Shown one piece after another: positions 1 to 12,200 of a stretch of DNA of 64,000 nt (the stretch's first letter is position 1; each line of letters opens with the position of its first letter). The position numbers and the translations under genes are program-made. Origin of the DNA: Seminavis robusta (Eukaryota; Bacillariophyta; Bacillariophyceae; Naviculales; Naviculaceae); NCBI GenBank assembly GCA_903772945.1, contig CAICTM010000037.1, positions 62,001 to 126,000 of the forward strand, given 5' to 3'. Under the pieces are notes generated by a model that was not told the origin of the DNA, ran no database searches, and was given only the letters and a program-made list of their open reading frames with translations.

Positions 1-1
1 T

Positions 2-2959
2 ATTCAGAGCTGCTGGAGAGCCTATCACTACAACAATGCTTTCCGTAAGCAGAGAGTGGCAACTATTGCAGTCCAGAGTCTCTTCAGGGGCTGGCAATGC
101 AAGCAGCATCTTTTGAGATGCAAGAACAGCACCCTGCAGATCCAGACAGTGTGGCGATCATATCATGTTCAAGTCCAGTTCAGGAGGGTCGGAGGGTTGG
201 TGATATTGATCCAGTGCGAAGTGAGAAGATACCTTTCCAAGAAGCAATTCAAACAACGCCACGAATCGATTGCTACGTTACAAAGGGGGCAAGCAGCTGT
301 TAGAGGGTGGCTGACTAGGGTCAGACTTCAGCATGAAAGAGCCTCCTCGACTCTTATCCAGAGCCATTGGAGAGCCTATCACTACAACAATGCTTTCGGT
401 AGGCAGAGGGTGGCTGCTGTTGCGGTCCAGAGTCTATTCAGGGGCTGGCATTGCAAGCAGCTTCTTTTGAGATGCAAGAACAGCACCCTGCAGATCCAGA
501 CAGTGTGGCGATCATATCATGTTCAAGTCCAGTTCAGGAGGGTCAGAGGGTTGGTGATATTGATCCAGTGCGAAGTGAGAAGATACCTGTCCAAGAAGCA
601 ATTCAAACAACGCCACGAATCGATTGCTACGTTACAAAGGGTGCAAGCAGCTGTTAGAGGGTGGCTGACTAGGGTCAGACTTCAGCATGAAAGAGCCTCC
701 TTGACTCTTATCCAGAGCCATTGGAGAGCCTATCACTACAACAATGCTTTCGGTAGGCAGAGGGTGGCTGCTGTTGCAGTCCAGAGTCTATTCAGGGGCT
801 GGCATTGCAAGCAGCATCTTTTGAGATGCAAGAACAGCACCCTGCAGATCCAGACAGTGTGGCGATCATATCATGTTCAAGTCCAGTTCAGGAGGGTCAG
901 AGGGTTGGTGATATTGATCCAGTGCGAAGTGAGAAGATACCTGTCCAAGAAGCAATTCAAACAACGCCACGAATCGATTGCTACGTTACAAAGGGTGCAA
1001 GCAGCTGTTAGAGGGTGGCTGACTAGGGTCAGACTTCGGCATGAAAGAGCCTCCTCGACTCTTATCCAGAGCCATTGGAGAGCCTATCGGCAATGGCAGC
1101 GGTTCCAACAAGTACGAAAAGCCTGCATTATTCTCCAGTGTTTCACCGTTAGTGTTTTGTTGCATCTGCACAGTGCAAGACTTCAAGCAATGGACAAGTC
1201 CCCAACAGCTACGAGGGCCCATCACGACCATGCTCGATATCTAAGACGCAGAGCTATCAAGGCTGCTGTGAAGAAGCACAACAAGAGAAAGCAGGTGGCT
1301 CAGTTGGTGAGGACACAAGCCGTCATTAGAGGATGGCTCCAAAGCAAAAAGCTACATCAACAAGTACGGGCTGTCACAAGCATACAGCACCAGTGGAGGG
1401 CATCACATTCGAGCACAGTGAAGGCGGTTGTCATTTTGCAGAAGGGCTTCAGAGGCTGGAGCTCCAAGAATGAATTTAGGCGATGCAAGAATGGGGCCCA
1501 AAGAATTCAGGCATCTTGGAGGGGTCACCATGCTAGGAGTGGCTTTGTCAAGGCCAGAAGATCAAGCCTTACCATTCAGCGTTCGTGCCGCATGTATTTG
1601 GCACGGAAGCAGTATCAGCAACACCAGGACTTGCGAGTTCGTCGTGTGAGAGTACAAGCTGCAGTCCGAGGGTGGTTGCAGAGGCACATGCTCATGAAAC
1701 AAACCTTGTCCTGCACCACCATCCAGTCGCAGTGGCGATCACATCACAGCAACCACAGATTTTTAAGGATGAGAGAGTCGGCTCTCATTTTGCAAAGGGC
1801 ATGGAAAGTGCGGAGCTGCCAACAAAAGCTTCTGAGATGTAAGACCGGAGCCAAGAGAATACAATCCATGTGGAGAATCCACCAAGCTAGGAGGAAACAA
1901 TCACAGCAAGTTGAGAAATTGAATTACCAATTGCTCAGATTCCAAGCTGCAGTTCGAGGGTGGCTGCAAAGGAAAAGACTTACAAAACAAGCCTTGGCAA
2001 GCACCTCTATCCAGTCACTGTGGCGGTCATATCATGGCAAGCTGGGCTTTGTTCAGTTGACGATGGCAGCCGTCGTCATTCAAAGGAATTTCAGAGGTTC
2101 AAACATTTTTGGGAGAGCTCTCAAGAGGAAGAATTCCGCTGCTTCGATGATTCAAGCCAAGTTTATTGAATGGAAGCTGAATATTTCGTTGCTGGCTGTT
2201 CAATCCTCTTTGGTGTTGTTGAAACGAACGCCTTCTGCTTCTTTCTTTGCCATTCAACATATCAACAGAGAGTTACAAGCAGCAATGCTCTTTTCAAGGT
2301 CATTGACATTGTCCGGAGGGGACTGGGACCAAGCAATTGCCGATTTTGAGAATCACGCTTCCATAATTATCCAGAGAGCCGTGAAACGGCTTCTTGTAAA
2401 GAAGCAGGCCGTGGCGCATTGGAATTCCATTTCTGCTGAGGCTAGACTCTCTTCCGACACTAACTTTGGTTTGGCAAGTGGTGATAATGAGCTTTTGTCG
2501 TGGCTGCTGATGTTTCAAGTCCGTCAAGCATTGGAGGAGCAAAATCAGTCTGCTCGGAGCATCCAGCGCTGGTGTCTGGAACGAAGCCGCTGGCTGGCAG
2601 CTTGCGTCGTGATACAGTCACGAGTGCGAGTTTGGCTTGCCAGAAGAAGAGTTTATCGGCTTAACGTACAGCGTGCTGCAAAGCGATGCGCTGAATTCTA
2701 TGATGAACTTGAGGCAACTTTGCTGGCGCGAGTATACAGGGCAGCATCGGAACAAGCCCAGCGCGATGTCAAGCATTTGCTGTCACACGATGAGCCAAGC
2801 AAAGTGCCCTCGAAGTCCGGAATATGCGTCCGACGTATCGCGCAACGCGTGGTACTGGGCCGACTTCGAGCCGAAAATGAAAAAGACGAAGTGAACTCGG
2901 CCAAAGATCTTCTTGCGGCCGAGCAGGGGAGAGTACCGGTAGATAGGTTGGTGCTCTGA
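2..2959 (+). CDS. IQ-motif repeat protein, 5' end outside the window
   Basis: The frame is open from base 2 and runs without an intron to a stop at 2959, so the true start lies off the left edge; the first in-frame GTG at 56 is not a start. The product is an array of IQ motifs (I/V/L-Q-x-x-x-R/W-x-x-x-x spacing, about 23-24 residues each), the classic binding site for calmodulin or myosin-light-chain-like EF-hand proteins. The first part is a higher-order tandem repeat of 118 residues (five IQs). IQs then diverge toward the C-terminus, where the last 80 residues are charged and lack clear IQs. No motor, CH or kinase domain is visible in this portion. It lies tail-to-tail with the giant IQ gene at 3299-13889, 339 bases away, and the two are probably related. 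The likely role is a calmodulin-binding scaffold on the cytoskeleton; that role is inference. Confidence 0.85.
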   Translation: MQSCWRAYHYNNAFRKQRVATIAVQSLFRGWQCKQHLLRCKNSTLQIQTVWRSYHVQVQFRRVGGLVILIQCEVRRYLSKKQFKQRHESIATLQRGQAAVRGWLTRVRLQHERASSTLIQSHWRAYHYNNAFGRQRVAAVAVQSLFRGWHCKQLLLRCKNSTLQIQTVWRSYHVQVQFRRVRGLVILIQCEVRRYLSKKQFKQRHESIATLQRVQAAVRGWLTRVRLQHERASLTLIQSHWRAYHYNNAFGRQRVAAVAVQSLFRGWHCKQHLLRCKNSTLQIQTVWRSYHVQVQFRRVRGLVILIQCEVRRYLSKKQFKQRHESIATLQRVQAAVRGWLTRVRLRHERASSTLIQSHWRAYRQWQRFQQVRKACIILQCFTVSVLLHLHSARLQAMDKSPTATRAHHDHARYLRRRAIKAAVKKHNKRKQVAQLVRTQAVIRGWLQSKKLHQQVRAVTSIQHQWRASHSSTVKAVVILQKGFRGWSSKNEFRRCKNGAQRIQASWRGHHARSGFVKARRSSLTIQRSCRMYLARKQYQQHQDLRVRRVRVQAAVRGWLQRHMLMKQTLSCTTIQSQWRSHHSNHRFLRMRESALILQRAWKVRSCQQKLLRCKTGAKRIQSMWRIHQARRKQSQQVEKLNYQLLRFQAAVRGWLQRKRLTKQALASTSIQSLWRSYHGKLGFVQLTMAAVVIQRNFRGSNIFGRALKRKNSAASMIQAKFIEWKLNISLLAVQSSLVLLKRTPSASFFAIQHINRELQAAMLFSRSLTLSGGDWDQAIADFENHASIIIQRAVKRLLVKKQAVAHWNSISAEARLSSDTNFGLASGDNELLSWLLMFQVRQALEEQNQSARSIQRWCLERSRWLAACVVIQSRVRVWLARRRVYRLNVQRAAKRCAEFYDELEATLLARVYRAASEQAQRDVKHLLSHDEPSKVPSKSGICVRRIAQRVVLGRLRAENEKDEVNSAKDLLAAEQGRVPVDRLVL
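56..1085 (+). repeat. 354-bp in-frame tandem repeat (three copies visible)
   Basis: Units begin at 56, 410 and 764, each 354 bases (118 codons, five IQ motifs). They are nearly identical, differing by scattered single bases. The third unit diverges near 1085. Bases 2-55 match the end of a unit, so further copies probably continue to the left of the window. Near identity at silent sites points to recent unequal exchange. Confidence 0.95.
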
Positions 2960-3298
2960 TTGCTTTGATCAAGTGAACTGTAGGCAGCTGGCTAGCTAGT
3001 TAATTTTAAAATAGAACTAAGCATGTTTAGGCTGAAGAGCACAGCAGATGGAGCAAGCCAAAGAAGAATAACGGTGCAAAGAGGTTGCAGCCACCAAACA
3101 TACTGTAGCTGGGGATACTCGCTCGTTGGCTTTCGTCGAGCAAGCTGACATGCGTACGGTACAGCCGTGCTCCAAGAACAGAGGCTTCATCAGCAGTACG
3201 TGGGCTCGAGGAAGACGACACAAGGTCGAGTCGAGTCGAGTCCAACGAAACCTGAAGAGGACGACAAATAGAAATATTTTGCTTCCTATTGTTACAAT
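2960..3298. other. Convergent spacer between two IQ genes
   Basis: These 339 bases separate the stops of two convergent genes. A short run of GTCGA repeats lies at 3225-3243. No coding signal is seen. Confidence 0.6.
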
Positions 3299-6200
3299 CT
3301 ATATGCCTCCGTTCAGGGCGAACTCGATCACACGAGGATCCGACAGCACCCAGGCAAGCCCCGCCTGAAGGACCATGGCCGGGAGACTCGAAGTCGAGTT
3401 CTTCTTCTGATCGAATACTTCTCGACGAATTCGGTAAATCCACCACACATTCTGGATCTTCCGGGCAGCCTTTTCTTTCCTTATGTTCTCTCGGGTAACT
3501 CTCTGAAGTGTCAAAGCAACCGAGACAAGGCGTTTGAAAGACACTCGAGCAGAATACATGCGCCAGAGCCCCTGGATGCTGGCAGCGGCATCATGACTGG
3601 AAGCGCGAATGATGGCAAACTGCGTCTTCCAGTGAACCATTCGACAGAAAGATTGCAGTCTGACACACTGCAAAAACTCCAGTTTCCGGATCTGGGCACG
3701 GAGCCAAGCCTTTTGGATCCTGGTCGCCGCTGCGTCCCTTCGGATTTTCTCTGCTCTCTTTCGGGCAGCATACCCACGCCAGATGCACTGAATCCACGCA
3801 CTGGAAATGTTCTTGTAATAGAGTTCCTTTTTCCGTTTCGACTGAAACATTCTCCACTCGCGTTGAATCAGGATAGCAGAGCGCATCCTTCTTGCCTCCT
3901 CTCGAATGGTAGCCGGCTTCTTTGGATCCTTTCGACGACGGGAACTAGAATCATCGCCACAGACACTGCGACCTGATGCGTTCTTTGTCAGACCGCCCCA
4001 AGGCATGGCCAATGCAGCCATTGAAAAATCAAAATTGCAAAACATTGAGCTTGCGGTACAAGATTGGGCCTTGTTTGGGTACTGAGATTGCCATGACATT
4101 GTCGATGCAGACCTGGACAGAAGGTATTCGTTCGAAAAGACCGACATGGTCTCGTCGAGAGCCCTCTTTGTTTCAGCCTCAACTTCTCTAAGCAACTCCT
4201 CCTGACGCCGTGACAACAGCACCTCTCTGTACCGTCGTTGAATCAACTTGGCAGCATTGGCTCGTCGCCTCACAGCAATCAAGCAACGGAGGATAAATCT
4301 CTTCTTGGCGTCTAGCCACGATTCTTGGATCTTTCTGGCGGCCGCGTGACGCTCTCTGCAGAAAGTCAGGTACAGCCGTGCTGTGGTCTCGATCTTCATC
4401 GCACTTCGTTTCTGAAGAAGGTAGAGCTGCCTTTGCACGAAAAAGCGATACCAGGACTGGAGTTTGATCGCTGCCATATCCCTAAGATAGGCTCTCCTCT
4501 GACTCAAACAGCGCCACCAGGCCTGTATGCTTATTGCTCCAAGAATCCTCGTGTAGACTCTCCGTTGCCTCCAACTGCGCCACAGTGCCTGGAGCGTGAT
4601 GGCTGAAATTTCGCGAAGGTATGCCTGCCTTTGTCTCAAACAGCGCCACCAACTCTCGATTTTGATTGAAGCGCGCTCCCTTCGTCGGCGACGGACTCGA
4701 AACTGTAAAGCCAAGGTTGCATACCGCAGGCGTTGGTATCTCGATTCGCATGCAATCTAGGATACAAAGGCGAACAGCAAAATGAAGTGAGCCCCTGTCA
4801 CACAATCTACCAAACTCAATCATTCTCATGACGACGACAAGCTTACCCTTCTCCACCAACTCGCCAACATGGTAGCAGCAATGGAATGGAGCCAGCGGAG
4901 GACTGCAAGATTTCTTCGCTGAACAAACCCTCGAAACACGCACTGGATTGTGACCGATGCACCCTGCTGGAATTGGAACCGCTTCTGGGCAGCCATTCGA
5001 CGCGCAGCGGTCTGAATTTTGACTGCACAGGTATTTTTTATCCGGAACCACAACTTGGCCAGCACTTGCAGGGACACGAATCCAGGAATCATCATACTAT
5101 AAGCCGCACGTTGCATCTTCCCGCGAATCTGGGCTTGGATCGAGATTGCAGCAGCTCGAACAATCGAGAAGTTGTGCTTAGCGAAGGACTTGCGCCATTG
5201 CGCTTGGATGGCCGTGGCGGACACTGTCTTGAGTGAGAATTGTGCTTTTCCGAGGTCTCGTAGATTCGAAAACCCACGTAGTTGGACCGCAAATCTGCCT
5301 TCGCACTTATGTCTTCGCCAATGACTCTGTACAAGAATCACCGAAAGAAGAGAAGTCTCATATGCTACCAGTGCGGAGTATCTTCGCCAGACGCGTTGGA
5401 TCAGGGTCGCCGCTGCCGTCTTTCGGATGTAGGCCCGGTGGGCCAAGAGCTGAAGACGAGTGAACCCATGGCAAAAGGTAATCCATTTGGTTCGGCAAGA
5501 GTGGGAGCGCCAGCGACTTTGTAGAGCAATGGTTGCCCCGATAATTGCAAAATACTCCATACTACATGATAACATACGCCAGAATCTTTGCAAACGAATA
5601 ACGGCTTTGGTCTTCTTCTGGAAACGGTCCTGCCCGAGCACCCGCAGAGTCAGAAACCCATTCTTCATCTTTTGGGTCTTGGTACGACTTGAATGCCGAC
5701 GCTGGTATTGCTGGATGGTGATGCTGGCCTCTTTCTTTTCCTGTAGTATGCAATAGTTCGTGTGACATCTCCACCGTGCTTGAATATCCGTTGCGGCGTC
5801 ACTTTTCCTTGCGAAAGCCTCGATTGCCAGCTTCTGAAGGCTTATGACGCCAATGAACAGCTTGTCAAACTTGGCCCGCTGCGTCTCCATACGCCAGAAG
5901 CGCTGAATCAAAACGCTGGCCACTGTCTTGTCAAGAAATCTTTGTTGCGCCCGTTGCTGGACGTGCCTAAAACCATTGTACATCTTCCTGTACCTCGAGC
6001 ACGCCAAATGCCCGCGACACGCCTTCTGAAGAAGGGACGATGCCAATTGTTTTCGAAGATACTTATCGACCATAATCTTCATCCTCGCTTGTGTCTGAAG
6101 AACCACGACTGCCAAAGTCTTCGTCTCGTGGCTCTTCCTCGCGAGTTGCTGCAAACAACAGAATCCATCCAGTTGAACACAGAATGATGACCTCATGGAG

Positions 6201-9200
6201 AAGCATCTCCATCTGGATTGCAACCGAACTGCCATGGATCTGAGGAGCAAATAAGACGACTGGGCCGATGTCATCCGCCAGAATTTTTGCAAGCGAATGG
6301 CTGATCTCAGGCGCGAGTAAGACGACTGGGCCAATGTCATCCGCCAGAATTTTTGCAAGCGAATGGCTGATCTCAGGCGCGAGTAAGACGACTGGGCCAA
6401 TGTCATCCGCCAGAATTTTTGCAAGCGAATGGCTGATCTCAGGCGCGAGTAAGACGACTGGGCCGATGTCATCCGCCAGAATTTTTGCAAGAGAATCGCT
6501 GCTTTCAATCGCGAGTAAGACAACTTGGCCGATGCCATCCGCCAGAATTTTTGCAAGAGAATCGCTGCTTTCAATCGCGAGTAAGACAACTTGGCCGATG
6601 CCATTCGCCAGAATTTCTGCAAGAGAATGGCTGATTTCAGGCGCAAGTACGCCGACTTAGCCGATGTCATTCGCCAGAATTGCTGCAACCGAACGGCTGC
6701 CCGTGTCTTTGTATTGTACCGCCGCTTTGCAACCTTTTGAAGCTTGATGAAACCACGACGAAGCTTCCACTGCCGTTGTATTTTGAAAACAGCGGTTGAT
6801 TTGATTCTATACTGCTCTTTGACCACTCTCTGAAAGGCCGAAAGACCCTTGTTGCGCTTTTCGATCCTGGCAATAAACTCGGGTCGGGACGAATAGATTG
6901 CCCACTTGAGCTGCAAGGAAGAGAAGCCCTTCCTCATTCTTTGAAACTCGAGGGAACAAACTTGAGCCCTGAACTGGCTTTGAATGAGCATGGCGCTGCG
7001 GATCCGCAGGACAAAGCGACGGACTCGAACGCCCCTGAACACAGCTGCAAGTATTGATGCCATTTCCATTCTAATCTCAAAAAGACGCTCCAATCTGCCT
7101 CGCGACCAAGCCTGCAAACGACAAACAGAAGACACTATAAGGCGAAGCTGATGAAGCACTTCAGCCCTAGTCACTGGGTTTGACATCATGGCAAGTGTGG
7201 TTGCAGCCGGGCGATCCTCCTTCGTGTTGTTTGTCGAAGGTCTGATCTCGTCCGCTACAGTTTCCTCCTGTTTGGCGCCATGGAACGACGTGCTCATATC
7301 CATTGTACCAGTTGCTTTGGCTGCCCGGGAGGAATCTAGACAAGAGGCAATCGACACAGGCATCGACAGTACAACTTCTGGGCGAAAAAGCCACAATGGG
7401 GACAGTAGAGTGATGTGTGTTGCCTCATCGACTCTGACTGTATCCACAGAGTTGGCCCCAATGGAAGGATCTTGAATTGGTGATTTGGATCCAACGGGAA
7501 CAGCGGGCTGTTGTTCTGCCCTTTGTTCTGCCCTCTTGCGTTGCAGACTGAGGTACTTTCTTCTTTCTTTGTTTGCTCGATACCAGGTTTGGACAAGAAC
7601 TGCAGAAATTGTGCGAAGCCGTTTCAACCAGGTCAACTGTTGTACTTGTTCCACCTCGATTCCCTCTTCATGAATGATTGCCCTGGTGAAGATCTTGCGT
7701 TTACGCCCTGAATAGGCTCTCCAGTTCTTCTGAATAGTGACCACAGCCAAAACAACCTTTGAATAAGCCTTCTTGCTGGAATACATTCTGTATGCTGTGG
7801 CAATCAGCGTGGCACTGAGCTCTGTCTTGTCTGCTGGAAATGTCAAAATAGAGCACAACTGGTACTCTCTTGTTACATCACCAAACTCATGGATTGATAC
7901 AGAACAGTCAGAAAGAAGCGTATCTTGCCTCCGACAGGCGGTTGAACTGCGCTCTTGAGCGAGAGCATGAAGGAACCCCTCCCTGCGAATTTCTGCTCGG
8001 CGCCTGCGGTACCAGTGCTGGATCGTGTCTGCAGCATCAAATTGCTCTAGTAGCTGACATCTGACCTTGTAACTTCTGTAAAAGGCCTGAAGCTGGATTG
8101 CACAAGCATGATGTTTCTTCTCTGTTTTGAGAGTTCTCCACCAATTTTGTATTTGAGCTGCCATACTATGCAGGTGGCATCTTGCTTTGTAGGATCTGTA
8201 GGAATCCTGTATGCAGGTTGAGGACAGAAGGAGTTCAAAGAACCAAACTTGGTGGATGTAGCACCTCCAAATTGTTTGTATTTTTGTTGCTGCTTGTGTA
8301 CACTTCAAATGAGCCAATTTCCTGCCTTTGTTTTGCGCTATTAGGCACCTGACCATGCATTGGACCTTGATTGCAGTTGCCTTCCATGACAAGAATCTTG
8401 ATTGATGGTGGCAACACCTCCATGTGGTCTGTATTCTGGTTGCGGCATACATGTGTTTTGCATGGGATCGTTGCTGGGCCTGTTTCTTTGCCATCAGACA
8501 CCTGATGAGGCTTTGTGCCTTGATGGCAGCCTTCTTCCACATCCTGAAGTTTGAAATCTGATGAGAGCACCTCCATGTTTTTTGCATTGTCGTTGCTGCT
8601 TTCATGCATCTTGCATGGGCACGCTTCTTAGCCTCACCCTTGGCCATCAGAGCCCTAGCCAAGCACTGGATCTTGATCGTCTCCTTCTTCATCAAAGCAA
8701 ACCTTGAGCAATGGTGGGCACATCTCCATGTCTTCTGCATTTTGATTGCTGCTTTTGTGCATTTGGCATGAGCCCGTCTCTCTACCTCTGTTATCGCTGC
8801 CTGACACCTTCTCCAGCACTGAATCGTGATTGCCATCTTCCGCCTCCTGAGCTCTGTGTGTGCCTTCAGACACCTAACCCAGCACTGGATCTTGATTGCC
8901 TCATCCTTCAACAAAGTGAACATTGAGCAATGGAGGGCACATCTCCATGTCTTCTGCAGTGTGATTGCTGCTTGTGTGCATTTGGCATGAGCCCGTCTCT
9001 CAGCCTCTGCTATTGCCAGCTGACACCTTACCCAGCACTGGATCTTGAGTGCCATCTTCCGCCTACTGAGCTCTCTGTGCGCCGTCAGACACCTAAGCCA
9101 GCACTGGATCTTGATTGCCTCATTTTTCAACAAAATGAACATTGAGCAATGGAGGGCACATCTCCATGTCTTCTGTATTGTGATTGCTGCTTGCATGCGT

Positions 9201-12200
9201 CTGGCAAGAGCAAGTGTCTCAAGCTCTGTCTTTGCCACCAGACACCGAACCCAGCACTGGATCTTGAGTGCCATCTTCCGCCTACTGAGCTCTCTCTGGG
9301 CCGCCAGACATCGAACCCAGCACTGGATCTTGGTTGCCATCTTCCTTCTCTTCAGCTGTCTCTTTGCCATCAGACACCTTAGCCAACACTGGATCTTGAT
9401 TGCCTTTTCCCTGAACAAAGTGAACCTCGACCTGTGATGAGCGCGTCTCCATGCTGTCTGTACAGAAACAACCGCGGACAGTAAACTTGTGAACGACTTA
9501 AGTTCCTTGGAACGACGATACAAAGACTGGAGCCGAATGGCCACCTCTCGGCATTCGTACAGATTTTGTACGCAACGGCGCATTCTGAACAAGGACTGGA
9601 TAGCCACGAAGGCCCGCAACGATGCTTTCGTTTGGCGACGTTGCGAAAAGCCCCGGAAGAGCGACTGAATTATGATCGATGCAACAAGCATCTCCTCAAA
9701 GTCCTCGACTTTCACTGTCATGCGACGCCAAGCTTGAATAATCGTCGCGGCTTCGACTTGTTCGTGGAAGCTGCAACGAGCTGAATAACCCCGAAAACAA
9801 GCTTGGATAGCTGCCACTCCCATCTTCAGCTCTTCGAAGTCTCGCTTGCAGGTGGTCATCCGTTGCCAACGCTGCAACACCAACGAAGAGGCTTGCATCT
9901 GCCTGTAGCTGTTGTAGTGCATGAGGCGAAGATAGCCACAAGCTTTCCCCTTGGAATAAAAGAATGCTGCAAGGGGATCAATGCTGCTTCTCACTTGGTA
10001 ACCCCGGTAGCATTTTTGGACAGAGACAATGGCCAAGTACAATCGTGTGGCCATTCTGTCCCTGTAGTCGTCCCAGGCAGCTTGGATCAGAACGGCAGCA
10101 AAATGGGCCTCAACTAGTGCGTTATAGCGTCTTCTCGCCACGCAGCCACGAACAATTCTCTGTGCTAGCAGGGCGGATGCGCAAACCTTGGTGAACCTTT
10201 TGGATTGCGCACACATTCTACAAAAAGCTTGGAGCTTCGTGGCCGTTCTGAATACGTGCTGCGCATGGAGAAACTCGAAGCGCTTCCTACCGAGGTGTCC
10301 TCGACAGATTCTCTGGGCCAGGATGGCTGACCGGCAAAGGTCTTTGTAGCATTTGCGAGCATGGAATCTTCTCCAGGCTGCCGCTAGATGAGTTTCTGCA
10401 GAACACATGCGTGCATTTTGGATCTCACTTCTCGTCTTGTGACCACGATACACACGTTGAAGCGTCATAGTTGCATGGCACAGTTTCTTGAAGATGGAGC
10501 GCATATGAGACACCCGCCACAAAGCCTGAAACTTGACTGCTCCCAGGTACATGCGAGCCTCTACAAGCGCTTTCCTTGTCCTGTATCCACGATAGCAACG
10601 TTGTACATCCCAGACTGAGACGTAGAGAACATTGTATGTCTCGCATACTATGGCCATCCGCCACCATCCCTGAAGCTTTGTTGCGGAAGCTGTCTTCAAT
10701 GTTTGCAGCGCAATCTTGTACCTTTGCCTCGCGCTGTAGGCACGATAAGATCTCTGAATATCCACGACAGACAGTTGCATTATGGTATAGGCATCAAAAG
10801 CCAAATTCAAACGCCACCAGGATTGGAGTTTGGCGGCCGCAGCATAAAGCCGCAGGTATGAGAGATGTTTGTGCCTCAATCTTCCCTGATGCCCCCTAAA
10901 AATTTTCTGAGTGTACGAGAAAAGCGTTAGGATGACGGCGGCGCAAGGTGTCTAGTGGGAAAGCATCGCGGTTTGAATATACTTGCCTGAACTGTAACAG
11001 CCAGCTTCTTTGACTCGTCAATATGCCTCAGGCATACGCACGTTCGCCACCAGGCCGACAAACGGGTAGCCGATGACCGCCTTGCTCGTCGTTCCCTCAT
11101 CAATGTTTGAACGATCGAGACAACTCGACACAATCGCAAGAACCGTGTCCTGGTGATGTATGTTAACCAGACACCCCTAATAGCGTTTGCGGATCTCTTC
11201 CATTGAGAAAACAATTCTTGGTCCCTTCTTGTACGGGCTGAAGCCTGTAACAAGACAACACCCCGGACAACTATGCAGAATGCCTTCCTCGCTTGCCAGC
11301 CACGGTAAACCGACTGGACGTGAGTGCCAGACTGTATCTGCTGGAGGTGGAAGCTTCGACAGGAGACTTTTCGTAGCCATGCTTGCAAACGAACTGCTGC
11401 CTGTTCTTTTTGAAGCCTGGAAAGAATAGCCTGCCTCTGGACAAGGCATTGCAATATGGAGTATGAGAGCCGTATCTTCGACATACAGACACGCAAGGCA
11501 ACTGCCCGATACCAGTCTTGAATTGCAAGGGCGGCATATGCCTGATGGTCCAACCTTGCTCGTGCTATGAACCCCCGAATAGCTCGTTGGATGTGAAGGA
11601 CCGTCCGACACTTCAAGTTGAAGCTTCGGTATTCCCTTCGTCCCCGATACACGGCTTGAAACCCCGTGATTCCAAATTTTGCCTCCAAGTATTGTTCTCT
11701 TATTGTGAAACCTCGGAACAATGCTTGAATGCTGCTAGCTGACATGTCTTGGATTTCCAAAAGCAGAACGGCGCTGGTCATTCTCCAAAATGCCTGAAGA
11801 CGGATTGCCGCACTTTTAGCCTGTTGGAGATACACCATCTCATCCGTCTCATGCCCATATCGGGACCAAAACCGCTGAATAGTCATCGCCGCCTCCTTCT
11901 CACGTGCCATTTTCCACAGTATCCTCCTCATCCGGAGGGATTGCATCAGAACAGAGGCGCGACTCAGCCTTGCACACTGGTTCGAAAATGATCTTAGCAA
12001 GGCAACCTTGCTCAGGTGAGTGAATTTCTTTTGATTGCTCCAATCCTCCCACAGTGGGTGCCTATGAGCCTCGCAAACGACATGAATTCGACAACGGTTG
12101 AGCTGCGCAATGCCTTGGTCCTCTGCGAAGTAGATGCTGGTTTCTGTCTTCCAGTTGACCACAAAACTGTATGGAGTGCGCAAGACCTCGGGTGGCAAGG

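Noticed and set aside
6268-6660. Plus-strand open frame with 22-residue repeats
   Set aside because: It is the mirror of the 66-bp repeat in the minus-strand IQ gene; the periodicity belongs to the IQ array.
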